In this document: piece by piece, positions 33,421 through 44,796 of the stretch
Layout: every line of letters starts with the position of its first letter
Position numbering within the stretch: the first letter of the stretch is position 1
DNA from: Septoria linicola
Taxonomy: Eukaryota > Ascomycota > Dothideomycetes > Mycosphaerellales > Mycosphaerellaceae
Reading direction: 5' to 3'
Assembly (NCBI GenBank): GCA_024114885.1
Contig: CP099426.1
Coordinates: forward strand, 62,001 to 126,000
Length of the DNA: 64,000 bases
Position numbers and translations under genes: made by a program
Notes under the pieces: generated by a model
Databases searched by the model: none
What the model saw: only the letters and a program-made list of their open reading frames with translations
What the model was told of the DNA's origin: nothing

Positions 33421-33696
33421 GCAGAGCGGAGCCTACAGAAGCAGCTTAAGCAAAGTAGAGACTGCGAGAAGCAGCTCGAGAAGGAGCTGAAGAAGTTCCA
33501 ATAGAAGCATGACACTCGACAAGAGAAGTTACAGACTGAACGTGGAGTCAACAGAGACGTAACGGCAAAGCCCAGAGAAAGCCGAGAGCAAAGCCGCAAG
33601 CTCGCGACGATACTGAAGCAAGCAGAAGAAGACTCCGCAGCAAAGGTCACCAAACACGAAGCTGCTGTGCAGAGGTCAGGCATCTACGAGATGTAA
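33421..33696 (+). pseudogene. Coiled-coil coding remnant with internal TAG
   Basis: After a CCTAG that could be an acceptor at 33417-33420, a plus frame reads a Lys/Glu/Gln heptad-rich sequence (QKQLKQSRDCEKQLEKELKK). It is broken by TAG at 33502-33504, then continues in the same frame with similar charged sequence (KQAEEDSAAKVTKHEAAV) to TAA at 33694-33696. There is no ATG and no recognised family. It looks like the end of a decayed coiled-coil protein gene. Confidence 0.3.
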
Positions 33697-35037
33697 ATAA
33701 CCAACAGCACGTCTAGCGATCATGTACCTCAACGATGTCTCCGGCTTCGCAGACACACCGGGCCATGCGATAGCGATGTACGTGGTCAGTCGAGTCCGCA
33801 GAGAATGAGAAACATCTTCAGCTCGTGGTACAGTAGCCTTCGGGACAGCGAAATCCACGACTCCGTTGACTCACTCACAAGAATTCGGCTAACTCAAGAC
33901 AAGCGATAGCTCTGTGGTCGAAGAGACACCACCAGCTCAACATTTGGGTCACTGCAAGCGCAGAGGAGATCTCACCATAGGCTCCTCGCAGCTTCACGAA
34001 GCCCGCGGCACCCGAGCACAAGTCATTCGCCCCGAGACGATGCTCAGTAGGATTGAGAGCACAAAATACTCCGAGAAGATGCTTAGTAGCCGTAGATGCA
34101 CGAAAAGATCGAGGAAAGGCTCGGGACAGTCCACAATATACAGACGTCGAGGTCCGAGGAAGTCGCACCACCACACTTCAAGTGACTTCACACACTCCTG
34201 AACACCAAAAGATTGACAGACGACTCCTCCAGCGTGGCAGACAGGCTTCCCCTTCGAAGCCGCTCCGGCTGGCACGTAGGGGCAGCACAACATCCATCGC
34301 AGCATCCATCTTCTCAGTAATGCCTAGAAACAGACTGACAATTGCGCACCAGACACCAACACTGCCCTTTCTCATAGCCGTAAAGACAGAAACACCATCG
34401 AGAACCCTACCGCATACTGTAGCCAGACTTCTTCGCACCCACTTTGCTTCACAGATTCCTCCACCATGATCATCTACCTGCACAGCCTCATCAATATAGA
34501 CCGATAAAAAGTATGCACAGCATCACACCACGTCTTTCCAGTGAAAGAAAGTCATCAAAGCATAGCATTAGAACGAGCGCCTTTTGCAACAAAGCCGATG
34601 AATGCGCGAAAGCCTCTTTCGCAACCAAGAGGTAGTCTACTATAACTTGAAGGTGAACCTCGCTCGTCCAACCCGAATAAGAATGCCCATTGCAACATGA
34701 CAACAAAAGAAATGAAGAATCGCATGCTATAACGGATAAAGTGATATCGTAGTGTAGCCCAGCGCACGCGGAGAGAGTGCTGCCACATTGCCACTAATTG
34801 ATTTGATCGCAAAAAGTTCGAGGAGTCTTCGAGAATACTCAATATGCATTGCTTACAGCTACTTGTGTAAACTCTTTAACTACTAGTAGTCGACAAGCTC
34901 GAGGACTCAGGCAGGTCCAGTAGTAAATCAGATTCATGATGAGCAGCTGTGCTCTCGAAATCGACCCCTGATGATGCTTAAAACCGAACATAGCACCGCC
35001 ATTAACTAGTCAAACTCCACGCTTTCAATCAACGAGT

Positions 35038-35067
35038 ACAACAACAACAACAACAACAACAACAACA
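35038..35067. repeat. (AAC)n microsatellite
   Basis: About nine uninterrupted CAA/AAC triplets just downstream of the UstYa-like gene stop codon. Confidence 0.85.
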
Positions 35068-35076
35068 TCACAATCC

Positions 35077-35731
35077 TCACCAAATCTTCCTGCATCTCGG
35101 ATAAATCACCCGCCCCAACGTATTCACCTCCCTCAACGCACTCTCCCTCGCATCAACATTCAACAACACCATCTGACAATGTAACGTATGATTCCAATGA
35201 TCCAAATGCATATCCACATACCCTTTCAACGTATACGCGCGATGCAACTGCCGCCACATATACGCGCAGTGCGTATAATGGTAGTTTGCGTCGACGTAAG
35301 CCGCGAATTCGCCAGAGAGGATTTCGGCTTCTGTGTATTGGGGTGAGGTGCGATCGAGTTCGGTGTAGAAATTCCATTCCAGGTTGTGTTTGGGCCGTTG
35401 TGGCGGAGGAAGGCTTTTGGGTGTTGGTGTGGTCGTAGCATTCGGGGGTTTGCCAGGCGAAGGAGAGAATGTCGAAGGAGCAGTTGCGTTGGCGGGCGGT
35501 TGTGGGGGAGGAGCCGCAGTCTTGGTACGTTGCTGCTTGTAGGGTTGAAGGGTGGCCGATGTGGATTGTTGTGAGGGCTAGGATGGCGATGAGGAGGAGT
35601 GCTAGAGATGCGAGGAGGTGATTGTATAGCTGGCGTCGTTGGCGTGTGCGGTCACTATTCATTCGATGGTCTTCCACAAGTGGTAGACGAGCCTCGTCGG
35701 TGTCGCCATGCTTCTCTGGAGCGTCGCTCAT
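35077..35731 (-). pseudogene. UstYa-like single-pass membrane protein, frameshifted
   Basis: The ATG at 35731 (MSDAPEK) gives a charged N-terminus, a transmembrane segment at about residues 40-58 (LLASLALLLIAILALT), and a luminal part with NCSFDILSFAWQTPECYDH. The frame then shifts twice by one base. FLRHNGPNTTW is read in the second frame. WNFYTELDRTSPQYTEAEIL through HYTHCAYMWRQLHRA and HWNHTLHCQMVLLN to TGA (35079-35077) is read in the third. The paired HxxHC-type motifs and the Cys-FD-x-S-x-W start match a broad fungal family of Golgi/ER-anchored proteins related to UstYa (DUF3328-like); this is from memory. Two single-base deletions, near 35,430 and 35,380, would disable it. No intron with good borders restores the frame. 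Confidence 0.55.
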
Positions 35732-36335
35732 TTTGAGTCGAAGTGTCTCAAAGGCGGTTAATCCTGTTAGGCTGCGTCAAAGGTTTCCTGCTTTGAGCAA
35801 AGTCGGGAAGGCATGCAGAAGACAATCAGGATCGGCGAGATCCCTCTCCACGTAATAAACGACGGCTGGCGAATTTGAACGTTGGGAACGTTGCGAACGT
35901 TGCAGCCCGACCACTGTATCGATCCGAACACCTGACAGCACGTGGGGAGGGGCAGAATCGGGGCTGCTCGGTCCTAGAGAAGCTGAACGCCTACTTCTAA
36001 AATTAGTGCAATAGTTGAGCGTAGAGACACAAGACAGATGTGTATGGCACTACTAGCCAAGACGCATGTAGCCTCATACTGCTTTGAGTGATCCAAGCAT
36101 GCCTTGCAGCGCAGCCGTGCTCTCATCACGCGCTCGCAGCCGGAGGTAGTCACTGATTTGCCATTATCGTACACGTCGTATATCACCATTGTCGTCGTCT
36201 CGATGATTTATGCCATCATCACTTGTTGTCTGCCTCCAGCAGGGATAGAGCACGATGTGATGCCAGCGAGCTTGATTGCCCCGATTTTGCGAGAGGCGCA
36301 GAAAGCGTTCCACCGTCAGGACACTGCTCCTTTGA
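35732..36335. other. Intergenic region with three 9-bp repeats
   Basis: About 600 bases upstream of the UstYa-like gene and downstream of the F-box gene. The only clear element is a triple repeat containing AACGTT at 35877-35902. Confidence 0.5.
35877..35902. promoter_or_regulatory. Three GAACGTTG boxes at 9-bp spacing
   Basis: GAACGTTG occurs at 35877-35884, 35886-35893 and 35895-35902. Each contains the palindrome AACGTT. They lie about 150 bases upstream of the start codon at 35731. They could be a binding-site cluster or a simple tandem repeat. Confidence 0.4.
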
Positions 36336-37286
36336 TCACGAAAGCACAATAATCTCGTCTTCTCGACCAGGACCAAAGTCCTCATCGTCAGATATGACAA
36401 CCAACTCCTCCATCGCCGCTCTCTCCTCTGCAGCACGAGCAGCATTCCTTTGAGCTTTACTCGCTTCAGCCGCAGCTCTTGCACTCGCAGCGTCCTTTCT
36501 CTTCTCCGCATTAGCCTCCTTTGTCGCCTTCAACTTCTCCCTCTGCGCCTGCCTCTGCTCCAGATGCCCTTTCAAATCCCCATGCACCATTTCCGCCAAC
36601 CTCGCGACATCCTGCCTCATGAACATCATCGCCGGTATTCCTTGGCAGAGGTACATTCCATATCTAAGCCTGGGTATTCCGAGGTTCTTGAATATGTTTC
36701 CGATGAGGGGCCCAGTCTGATGCCGGTGGGGCACGAGGTGGTGGTCTTTGAGGTCGAATTCTTTTCTTGCATCTGTTCTGGTGACTTTGTCAGGCCAGTG
36801 TAAGGTGTCGCACTCGCGGCAGCATTTGAGGCCGTTCATCAGAATGGCAGAGCGGGAGGAGGATTTGCCGCAGAAGACACATTTGTGGGAGGACCAGGAG
36901 AGGAGACCTTGACTGTGGCGGGCAGAGTGGCGGAGAGAGTTGGCAGCAAAGGTGGCTGACTGATCCTGTTGAGGGTTTTCCGCTGTTCGAGCGCCGTTCT
37001 TGTCGCCCTTACTATTCGTTTTCTCGGTGCTCCTGGGAGGCTTGTATTTTGTGATTGCTTTGTGTTGGAGCAGGAAGTGCTGAGCCCACGTGTTCACTTC
37101 ATGTCTGAGGGTACGACATGTCCCTGCAAGGCGCTCGAGATCGTGTTGCCTCTCACGAGGGACGTAGAGAGCCTTATCGAGTTCGTGTGTCGCGAAGAGG
37201 AACGAGGCGATATTTTGGATGAGCTCCGAAGGAAGTGCTGTCAAGTGGTCGACTGGAGCGCACACTGGCTGCAATTCGGTCGACAT
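36336..37286 (-). CDS. F-box protein with Cys-rich zinc-binding motif (316 aa)
   Basis: Intronless, ATG at 37286 to TGA at 36338-36336. Residues about 13-60 are an F-box (LTALPSELIQNIASFLF, then LERLAGTCRTLRHEV). Residues 136-159 hold C-x2-C and C-x2-C pairs (CVFCGK, CCRECD), probably coordinating zinc. Residues about 235-290 form a long Ala/Arg/Glu helix, followed by an acidic end containing SDDEDFGPG. F-box proteins usually recruit substrates to SCF ubiquitin ligases via Skp1; the substrate is unknown. The layout F-box, linker, Cys-rich module, charged helix is seen in many uncharacterised fungal F-box proteins. Confidence 0.8.
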   Translation of the reverse strand: MSTELQPVCAPVDHLTALPSELIQNIASFLFATHELDKALYVPRERQHDLERLAGTCRTLRHEVNTWAQHFLLQHKAITKYKPPRSTEKTNSKGDKNGARTAENPQQDQSATFAANSLRHSARHSQGLLSWSSHKCVFCGKSSSRSAILMNGLKCCRECDTLHWPDKVTRTDARKEFDLKDHHLVPHRHQTGPLIGNIFKNLGIPRLRYGMYLCQGIPAMMFMRQDVARLAEMVHGDLKGHLEQRQAQREKLKATKEANAEKRKDAASARAAAEASKAQRNAARAAEERAAMEELVVISDDEDFGPGREDEIIVLS

Positions 37287-38082
37287 TGTCGGAGGCGCTG
37301 GGTCTGATTCGTTGGTCGTGGTGTCGAGAAGTAGAAGGACAAGCGAGTCGAGGTCGAAGATGTATCAATCATGTGCAAGCTGAGCGACGCTACGCTACGC
37401 TACGCTAGGGAGAGGCGCTAGCGGGGTAACTTAGTGGCGGAGATCGTCCAGGAACCCGTCTGAACATCTGTCTTCACCTCTTGCTTTCCATCCTCTGTCT
37501 TCATTTCCACCATCTTTGAAGCAGTACCAGATGTTATCGCAGGACGCATTGGTTCCAGCGACGCATGAAACCGAGCGGTACAGCCTGATCAACAAGGCAC
37601 ACAGAATCTTGAGGGCGGCCGTGCTCGATCTTATTTCATCCTCGTCCCTGCAAAGTCTATGGAGATTAAACAATGCGACTCCCAATCATCACATCACCGG
37701 GCTCTGTCTCGGATGCCTCCACAGACACTGATCTGCATGAGAGAAATGCCCACAGCACATGCAGCAGGCAATTGTGATGGCGGCATGGCCAAATTTTCTC
37801 GAGTCTCAGGATTCCTCACGGACATTCAACCAGCGTGACATCTGTTGATCCTGCGTCAGCTTGCTTGATATGGTAGGGATCTCTGTGATCAACACCACAC
37901 GACAAGGCAGGTTCAACCACGCAGTTCCGCAATTGACCAGGATTATCAAGTCTCGCACTATTCATAATCTCACGTACTGCTACCACATCACATCACTGTA
38001 GACCTCCGTTTCTGCCACCGCGCTCATTCTTCTCAGTGCAAGCCACGCACTGCAATTCATTCTTTTGGTCTATCTTTCCGTC
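37287..38082. other. Intergenic region upstream of GH92 gene
   Basis: About 800 bases. An (ACGCT)n repeat occurs at 37386-37407. The last 300 bases include the promoter of the GH92 gene. No other element recognised. Confidence 0.5.
37386..37407. repeat. (ACGCT)n minisatellite
   Basis: Four consecutive copies of a CTACG/ACGCT pentamer upstream of the F-box gene. Confidence 0.75.
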
Positions 38083-40618
38083 ATGACTCGATTACTCGCC
38101 ATTCTTCTGGCCGCTCAATTGGCAGCCGCAGCACTCGTTACTGACCCTTTACAATATGTAGATCAGTTGATCGGAACTCAAAATGGAGGTCGGTACATCT
38201 ACTGCGTCTTAACTTTTTGAAAGCCTAACATTTCCAGGAAATGTCTTCGCCGGCGCCTCACTTCCATATGGCATGGCTAAAGCGGTCGCCGACACTGACA
38301 GTCAGTCGAGGCAAGGCGGTTTTACCACCGACGGCGCGAACATTACTGGCTTCTCGGGCATGCACGACTCCGGAACTGGTGGAAACCCATCTCTCGGGCT
38401 GTTCCCGTTGTTTCCATATGCTAGCTGTGAGGGCGACCAAGTCGATGGCTGCGAATTCCCCAAAAAGGACCGGAGCACTCCATATGTGAGCTCATCACTG
38501 GAAGCTTCGCCAGGCTACTTCAGCCTTGAGCTACAAAGTGGCGTGCGGGGAGAGATGACTTCCGCCTTCCATACTGCGCTCTTCCAATTCACATTCCCAG
38601 ACAACGCAGGTGGTAGCCCAGTCATCTATCTGGACTTGTCAGATCTCTCCGATTCCAGGCAGGATAATGCAACAGTATCTGTGGATGACTCGGGCCGGAT
38701 GACAGGCTATGGCCGCTTTGAGCCATCCTTCGGACAGGACAAATACATCGCCTACTTCTGCGCAGACTTCCAAGGAAGCTCTATCCGAGATACTGGTATC
38801 GTGGTCAACAGTCGAGGAAGTGCAGACGTGAAGGACTTGAAGATTTCTAGAGGTATCAATGGCTATCCTCTCCCAGGTGGCGCTTTCGTCCGCTTCACAG
38901 ACAGTAGTCCTGTCATTGCACGAGTTGGCTACAGTTTCATCAGTAGCGAACAGGCGTGTCAGCTTGCTGAGAAGGAGATCTCGGACTTCGATTTTCAGGG
39001 CACCAAGGACATTGCCGTGAATGCGTGGGAAGAGAAGATGAGCCCGATCTCTGTCGAGACCAACGCCGTGAATGAGTCGGTCATCAAGAACTTTTACTCA
39101 GGTCGGTCGTGTTGTCTCTTGCTGCAGATCAATACTAAGATTATGCAGGCATCTACCGCACTTTTATCAATCCCCAGAACTACACTGGAGTCCAGCCCGT
39201 TGTCGATGCCGACACCATCTACTTCGACAGCTTCTACTGGTACGTGACATCCCCTCGAAGAGCGTCACATCCGGCTGACACGTTCTAGCATTTGGGACCA
39301 CTTCCGATCTCAGTTTCCATTCCTCGTCTTGATCGACCCACTCGCCATGGAGCAGATCATCCAAGGTCTACTGACTCTCTACAATGTCCAAGGCTGGCTG
39401 CCAGATTGCCACATGTCGCTCAGCAAAGGCTATACACAAGGCGGCAGCAATGCAGACGTGGTCATGGCTGACGCGTATGCTAAGCTCAACTCGACAAATG
39501 TTGACTGGAACAAAGTGTACGAGGCAGTTGTCAAGGATGCGGAAGAGGAGCCTTATGGTGAGTAGATATCTCTCTTGGTGTCAATATTTTGCTGACAAGC
39601 TTCAGACTGGTGCTGTCAAGGACGTGGCGGTCTCGACAGCTGGAAAGCCCTCCACTACATTCCTGTCGAGGACTTTGACTTCAAAGGATTCGGCACTCAT
39701 ACGCGATCCATTTCTCGAACCTTGGAGTACAGTTATAACGACTACTGCATCTCTACTATCGCTGCTGGACTGGGTGTTCAGGGCGATGTTGAGAAGTACC
39801 AAGAGACAAGCGGCAACTGGATCAACCTATTCCGTGAAGACAAGACTTCTCTCCTGTTCAACTCCTCCGAGGACACGGGCTTTACCGGCTTCTTCCAACC
39901 TAAGTACCTCAATCAGACCTGGGGAAACCAAGACCCACTCTACTGTTCAAACATTGACGAAAGCCCTACAAAATCCTGCAGCCTGCAGAACACAGCTTCA
40001 GAGACATACGAATCTTCCATCTGGGAGTACTCCTTCTACGTCCCGCACGACATGGCCAAGCTCATCGCAACCCTCGGCGGCCCCCAAACCTTCGTCGACC
40101 GCCTCGAATACCTCCACGACAAAAACATCACCTACATCGGCAACGAACCCAGCTTCCTCACAGTCTTCCAATACCACTACGCCGGCCGCCCAGGCCTCTC
40201 CGCCAAACGCGCACACTTCTACGTCCCGCGCTTCTTCTCCCCGACCTTCGGCGGCCTCCCCGGAAACGACGACTCCGGAACCATGGGCGCCTTCCTCGCC
40301 TTCACCATGATGGGCCTCGCCCCCAACCCCGGCCAAAACGTCTACTTCATCATTCCGCCCTTCTTCGAGCGCGTCGAAATCAAACATCCCATCACTGGCA
40401 AGACTGCAGTCATTCGGAATGAGAATTTCGATGCGAGTTATGAGAATGTGTTTGTGCAGGAGGCGAGGCTGGATGGGGAGAGGTATACGAAGAATTGGAT
40501 TGATCATAGTTTTTTCACAGAGGGCAAGGAGTTGGTTTTGACGTTGGGGAGGAATGAGAGTGAGTGGGGGACGAGGAGGGAGGATTTGCCGCCGAGTTTG
40601 AGTGAGTATCAGTTTTGA
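38083..40618 (+). CDS. Secreted GH92 alpha-1,2-mannosidase (780 aa)
   Basis: Five exons: 38083-38188, 38238-39101, 39149-39239, 39289-39557 and 39606-40618. All introns are 47-49 bases and all junctions keep the frame. The protein starts with a signal peptide (MTRLLAILLAAQLAAA). The N-terminal beta-sandwich begins DPLQYVDQLIGTQNGG and NVFAGASLPYGMAK, and GFSGMHDSGTGG is the family's His-Asp/Gly motif. The (alpha/alpha)6 part contains FDSFYCIWDHFRSQFPF, GWLPDC, YSYNDYCISTIA and GNDDSGTMGAF, which are characteristic of glycoside hydrolase family 92. Bacterial members are calcium-dependent exo-mannosidases; fungal secreted ones are thought to trim mannose from N-glycans or mannoproteins. N-glycosylation sequons are frequent. 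Very confident on family, less on linkage specificity. Confidence 0.92.
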
Positions 40619-40978
40619 TTGAGAGTGACAGGTTGGAGGACTTTGAGGGAGGGAGGGTGGCATCGGTCTGTGAAGAGGGCAACTGAATGGAGGTAGCAAC
40701 CCTCAACGTAGCGTGTATTCTTCGTGTGCTCCTCCGACGACTCACAACTGCAGATGACCTATGTACCTCGCCCAGAAATACTGTTCCGCTGGTTTTGGAC
40801 TCGTGATAGTTTATGGCCATCTATGGGCGCCTGTAGAGCTATCTATTGCCGAAGAAACAATCGACGAACCATTTCTCTTCTCTTAACGAGTCAAAGGTCG
40901 AGATTCGTTCTCGTCCCTATCGCCTATCGTAACGCCGTGCCACAGTCATCACGTTGCACTTCTTTCATTTGATTGGCC
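40619..40978. other. Convergent intergenic region
   Basis: 360 bases between the converging 3' ends of the GH92 and UBA1 genes. No distinct terminator or gene seen. Confidence 0.4.
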
Positions 40979-43900
40979 CTACTTGCGCAGCTTCACCATC
41001 ACGTACGGGATCTCCACGTCCTCCTCCGTGGTGTCCTCTGCCGTAATTTCGAAGATGACATTCTTCTGGTGTTCGGGAATCTTCTTCTTTGAGATGTGCT
41101 CGACGAGAGCGGAGAGTCTGTAATCTTTGTTAGCTTAATTCTATGTGATGTGAAAAAAGGAACCTACTTCATGGGCAGTCGGTCCTTGTTCTTGGACGCA
41201 GCATAGAAGCTGGCGTACAATAGACTGACACCCGAACTGATCATCGTCACGCTCAGTCCCTTTGCCTTGAAGTCGTCGAGGAACTGCTGAAGTGTGACAT
41301 CCTCCGTCTCAAATCGGTCCCAGAGCTTGTCGATCGTCTCCTCGCCGTTGGCACCCTGGTACTTGCCCTTTGGCGAGGCGATTGGCTCTGAGAAGCCGAA
41401 GAATGGAAGTGCCAGGTTGACGAAACCATTCTTGTACTGCTCAATGTCGTCTTTGCCGTCAATGATCTTGAACAATTCAAGGATTACCAGACCAGTCACC
41501 AATGCCGTTGTGGTGGCAATGGCAGGAATGATCTTGCCGGCAATGAACTTGATCTTGTGACGATCAGCCGTTTGGATTTTGTAGTTCTCGGCACGAAGGT
41601 TCGCCGCAGCAGTGATGAAGTCAATGTGGAAGTTGGTGTCATCATCCTTTTCGAACTCAACACCCTCGAGGCGGAAGTCACCAAGCTGCTTGGGCTGTGG
41701 TAATGACTTGGCAAGTTTCTCAAGTTGAGCATTGTCGTCGTCCATACCACCAGCCTGGGCATTTGGATCAGGCTCCTTGTCGTCAGCCTGAATCTTCACA
41801 TTTGCATCAGGCTTGAAGTCTGGCACGATCATCTGGTTGAGCACGCCCACAATGTGATCGCGATCGGTGATCTGCTTGATGCCGTAGTTGAAGGCGTGCA
41901 GATTCGCGCCAGCGAGAACAAAGTTGTAGTGAGTCTCGTTGTTGGCGTCGAATGTGAGGGCGTCTGGTGCACGCTTTGGTCCTGACCAGAATGGCTGGCC
42001 AGATGACGTCTTGCTGTCCTTTGGGAAGTTGTACAGCAGTTGCTGGATGGCGTTGTTGTAGTGCTTCTCGAACTGCATACGCGCCCACTCGATGCAGTCA
42101 TCGAAGGACTGTGGCTTGCTGGTGACGAGGAACTCGTTAAGTGTTTCAAGTGTCTGCTTCTCGTTACCAGACTGCTTGAGCGCGGATCCGAGGTAGTCCT
42201 TGTGCGTAATGTAGCCATTGACGATGTCCGCAGGAGCAGTGAAGACGTTGTTGAACATCTCCTTGGCCCAAGCAATGGTGTGCTCGATGCGGTTGGGGAA
42301 GGACCGCAGTGTGCACATTGGGAATGACTGCTCGGGAGGATCTTGCGAGCTGGAGTACGATTCGGTCATGCGTGGCAACACAACTTGGGTGTTGCCCTTG
42401 GTACCGAGAGTGCCGCTGTCCAGCAGAGGCTTGTGGAAGAAGACACATCGCCTATCGACGTATGTACGCGCATCAACATTGTCGAGCGCATTCGTCACGC
42501 CATCCAGGTTCTGCCAGAAATCCTCGTTGAAGACGTGCTCCGTGTCTTGTGCAACACGATCCTTCAGCATCACGATGTGGCCTTCCAGGTCTGGGTTCAT
42601 GGCCTGCACAGCACGAGCTGCACACTCCGACTTGAGCTGACCGACATCCTTGGGACGGAAGAGGAACTGGCGGTTGAGGTTGCTCTTCTCGATCTGGTCC
42701 ATATCCGTCACCCAGATCTTGCCCTTTGGTCCAGTACCCAGACCGATCATTGCCCAGTTCTTCAGCATTTCACAGCCAATGGCACCTGCACCGACCAAGA
42801 ATTGCTTGACATTCGACAGCTTTTCTTGATACTCCTTGCCGAAGACGGCGATCTGTCCATCATATCGTGACCCAGTTGGCTTGCACAGCTCTTCTGAACG
42901 CTTCACCGATGTGGGCAAAGACTCTAGCGAGTCAAGGTATAGCCACTGCTTGATTGGGTGGAACTTGCCCGATACCGACTTCAGCACCTCTTGCGCCGCA
43001 AGACCTCCGAAGAATGCTGCCATGGGTGACAGATCACCGCGTGCTTGGTACGACAGCTCAGTGATGACCTTCTCATCCAGCTCTGCCTTGTCCTCTGCCT
43101 GCTCGTTGATCTCCTGCGCAAGCTTGAACACCTCCTTGGCATCCTCATCGTTGTGGGCTCGTGGAAGGTCGCCGTTGTGCTTCTCGGCGAAAGCGTGCAG
43201 CGCCTGGAAGCCTGCGTGAAGTTGTCCTGGTCGATCGAATTTGGCAAAGTCTGAGATGAGTTGCTCTGGCTTCTTGAGCTGCGTGCTGAGTGGCTCGAAG
43301 TCCAAGATCTTGGGCATCTTCACCTGCTGGTAGAGACCTCCGCGCTTGTATTGCCCGGCATTCTGAGGCAGCTCGATCTGGAATGTGTATGGTCCCTTGA
43401 CTGTAATCTTGCGAGGCGTTCCATCATTGAGCGCATCCATGCCTTCCACCTCTGAGAACGTGACAAAGTCTCCATCTTCCAATCCGTGGCGTGTCTCGTC
43501 CAGCGCGGACACCAGTCCATTCTCGTCCACGCCAGCCACGATGCCATTCAGTGGGTTCTCGCCAGTAGGATCGCCGACAGTAAAGTTCTTTCCGAAGTCG
43601 GTAAAGATGGAGCCAAACAGGCCGTATGTGTCGGTGATGGTAATGTAGATGCCGTGCTCGTGGCAGTAGTCGGCAATCTTGAGTTGATCCTTGAGTGGTG
43701 TGTCAGTCAGAACGATGCTTTGGAACTTCTTCAGCTGGCTCAGGTCGCTTGTCAGATCCGTGGCTTGGTGTACTGAGACGGGGGTGTATGGGTTGAGTTC
43801 CGCCACACGAGGCGCCGTCAACTCTGCTCGCGGCTTGCCGACATCTGCTGGGTGCAGGAAGAACTGTGATGAAAGGTCCTCGATCCGCGTTGGTTTGGGA

Positions 43901-44244
43901 TCGAATAGTGTGAGGCTCTTCACGCCAGCCAGGGCGATGTTTTTTGCAATTTCTACACCCAGGCCTCGTAGGCCAACAACGAGCACATTACTGCTGCCCA
44001 TGCGCTTCATGGCTTCGTGACCCAGCACGTACAGCTGGCGAGAGTACAGACTCTCATCGATCTCGCCGTTGCCATTGCTGGCGTCCTTCAACTGCTCAAC
44101 AGCCTTCTTGGGGTGATCCACATCCATGGGCGTGCTCATCTTGTTGCCGTTGCCGTTTGTGCTGGTGGCCTCTGAGATGGATCGCTTCTGTTGTGGTGGG
44201 GCGTCGGAGTGTTCGTGCGGAGGCGACTCTGCTGGCCTCTTCAT
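40979..44244 (-). CDS. UBA1: Ubiquitin-activating enzyme E1
   Basis: Two exons, 44244-41168 and 41117-40979, separated by a 50-base intron (GTAGGT..TTACAG), giving 1071 residues. The start is taken at MKRPAES (44244) rather than at the upstream extension of the frame. The first adenylation half includes YSRQLYVLGHEAMKRM and GLRGLGVEIAKN. The second, active half has the nucleotide-binding GAGAIGCEMLKN, then MDQIEKSNLNRQFLFRP. The catalytic cysteine is Cys644 in FPMCTLRSFPN, followed by the IEHTIAWAKEMF stretch of the cysteine domain. The terminal exon encodes the ubiquitin-fold domain that binds E2s. It catalyses ATP-dependent ubiquitin activation, the first step of ubiquitylation. It is divergently transcribed from the PQ-loop gene. 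Confidence 0.96.
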
Positions 44245-44796
44245 ATGAGCGAGTGTGTTGGTGCAGACAGATAGAAACGATGGCAGCAGAAGGTCGAAAG
44301 CAGAGCAGCAGCAGCGATAGATGGTACTGTGGTGGACCTTACACTGCGCTCCCCTCCTGCCAACAAACACTGACTAGCTAGTCTCGTGTGTTTCTGCCTA
44401 CTCGGCTTCTCTGTCCAAGATGTCTCGCACGGTGTCTCGGCGTGGTGGTGTGGTTGATATGTACGATGGGGTGGTGTAGAGTTGTGGTTGATGAAGATGG
44501 GAGTCAACGCTGCAGATCTGCGTTGGGAGTAGCAGCAGAGTGAGGCAACCGCAAGGGAAGGAACGAGGGAACGTCACTTCCTGCTCACCTAATCAATTCT
44601 TGCCTCCCAGGGCCGTCAATTCCGGCGTCAATTCATCGATTGGCGCCTGCCTCTCGCGTGTACGTCACACGCGTCGCCATGTCCCACTCGACTTGCTGCT
44701 GCTGCCGACCACTTCCTCTGTACTGGACTGTGTATCAACATAAAGATGTCCAGATAGCACAACATATCAAATCAACAGACAGCACTATCTTCCACC
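44245..44796. promoter_or_regulatory. Bidirectional promoter region UBA1 / PQ-loop gene, with CRE-like half sites
   Basis: 552 bases between two divergent start codons. Contains two ACGTCA (TGACGT) cores at 44571-44576 and 44662-44667, which resemble CRE/ATF-type bZIP half sites. No TATA box is obvious. Regulatory role is inferred from position only. Confidence 0.35.

Larger units (their letters stand above)
31134..35076. other. 3.9-kb gene-poor region
   Basis: Contains scattered short frames, a coiled-coil relic at 33421-33696, a CCAATG repeat near 32456-32474 and an (AAC)n tract at its right end. No convincing gene or transposon found. Confidence 0.4.

Noticed and set aside
39384..40310. 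308-codon plus-strand frame within GH92
   Set aside because: Out-of-frame shadow of GH92 exons 4 and 5, rich in Ser/Thr/Pro as expected of a shifted frame.
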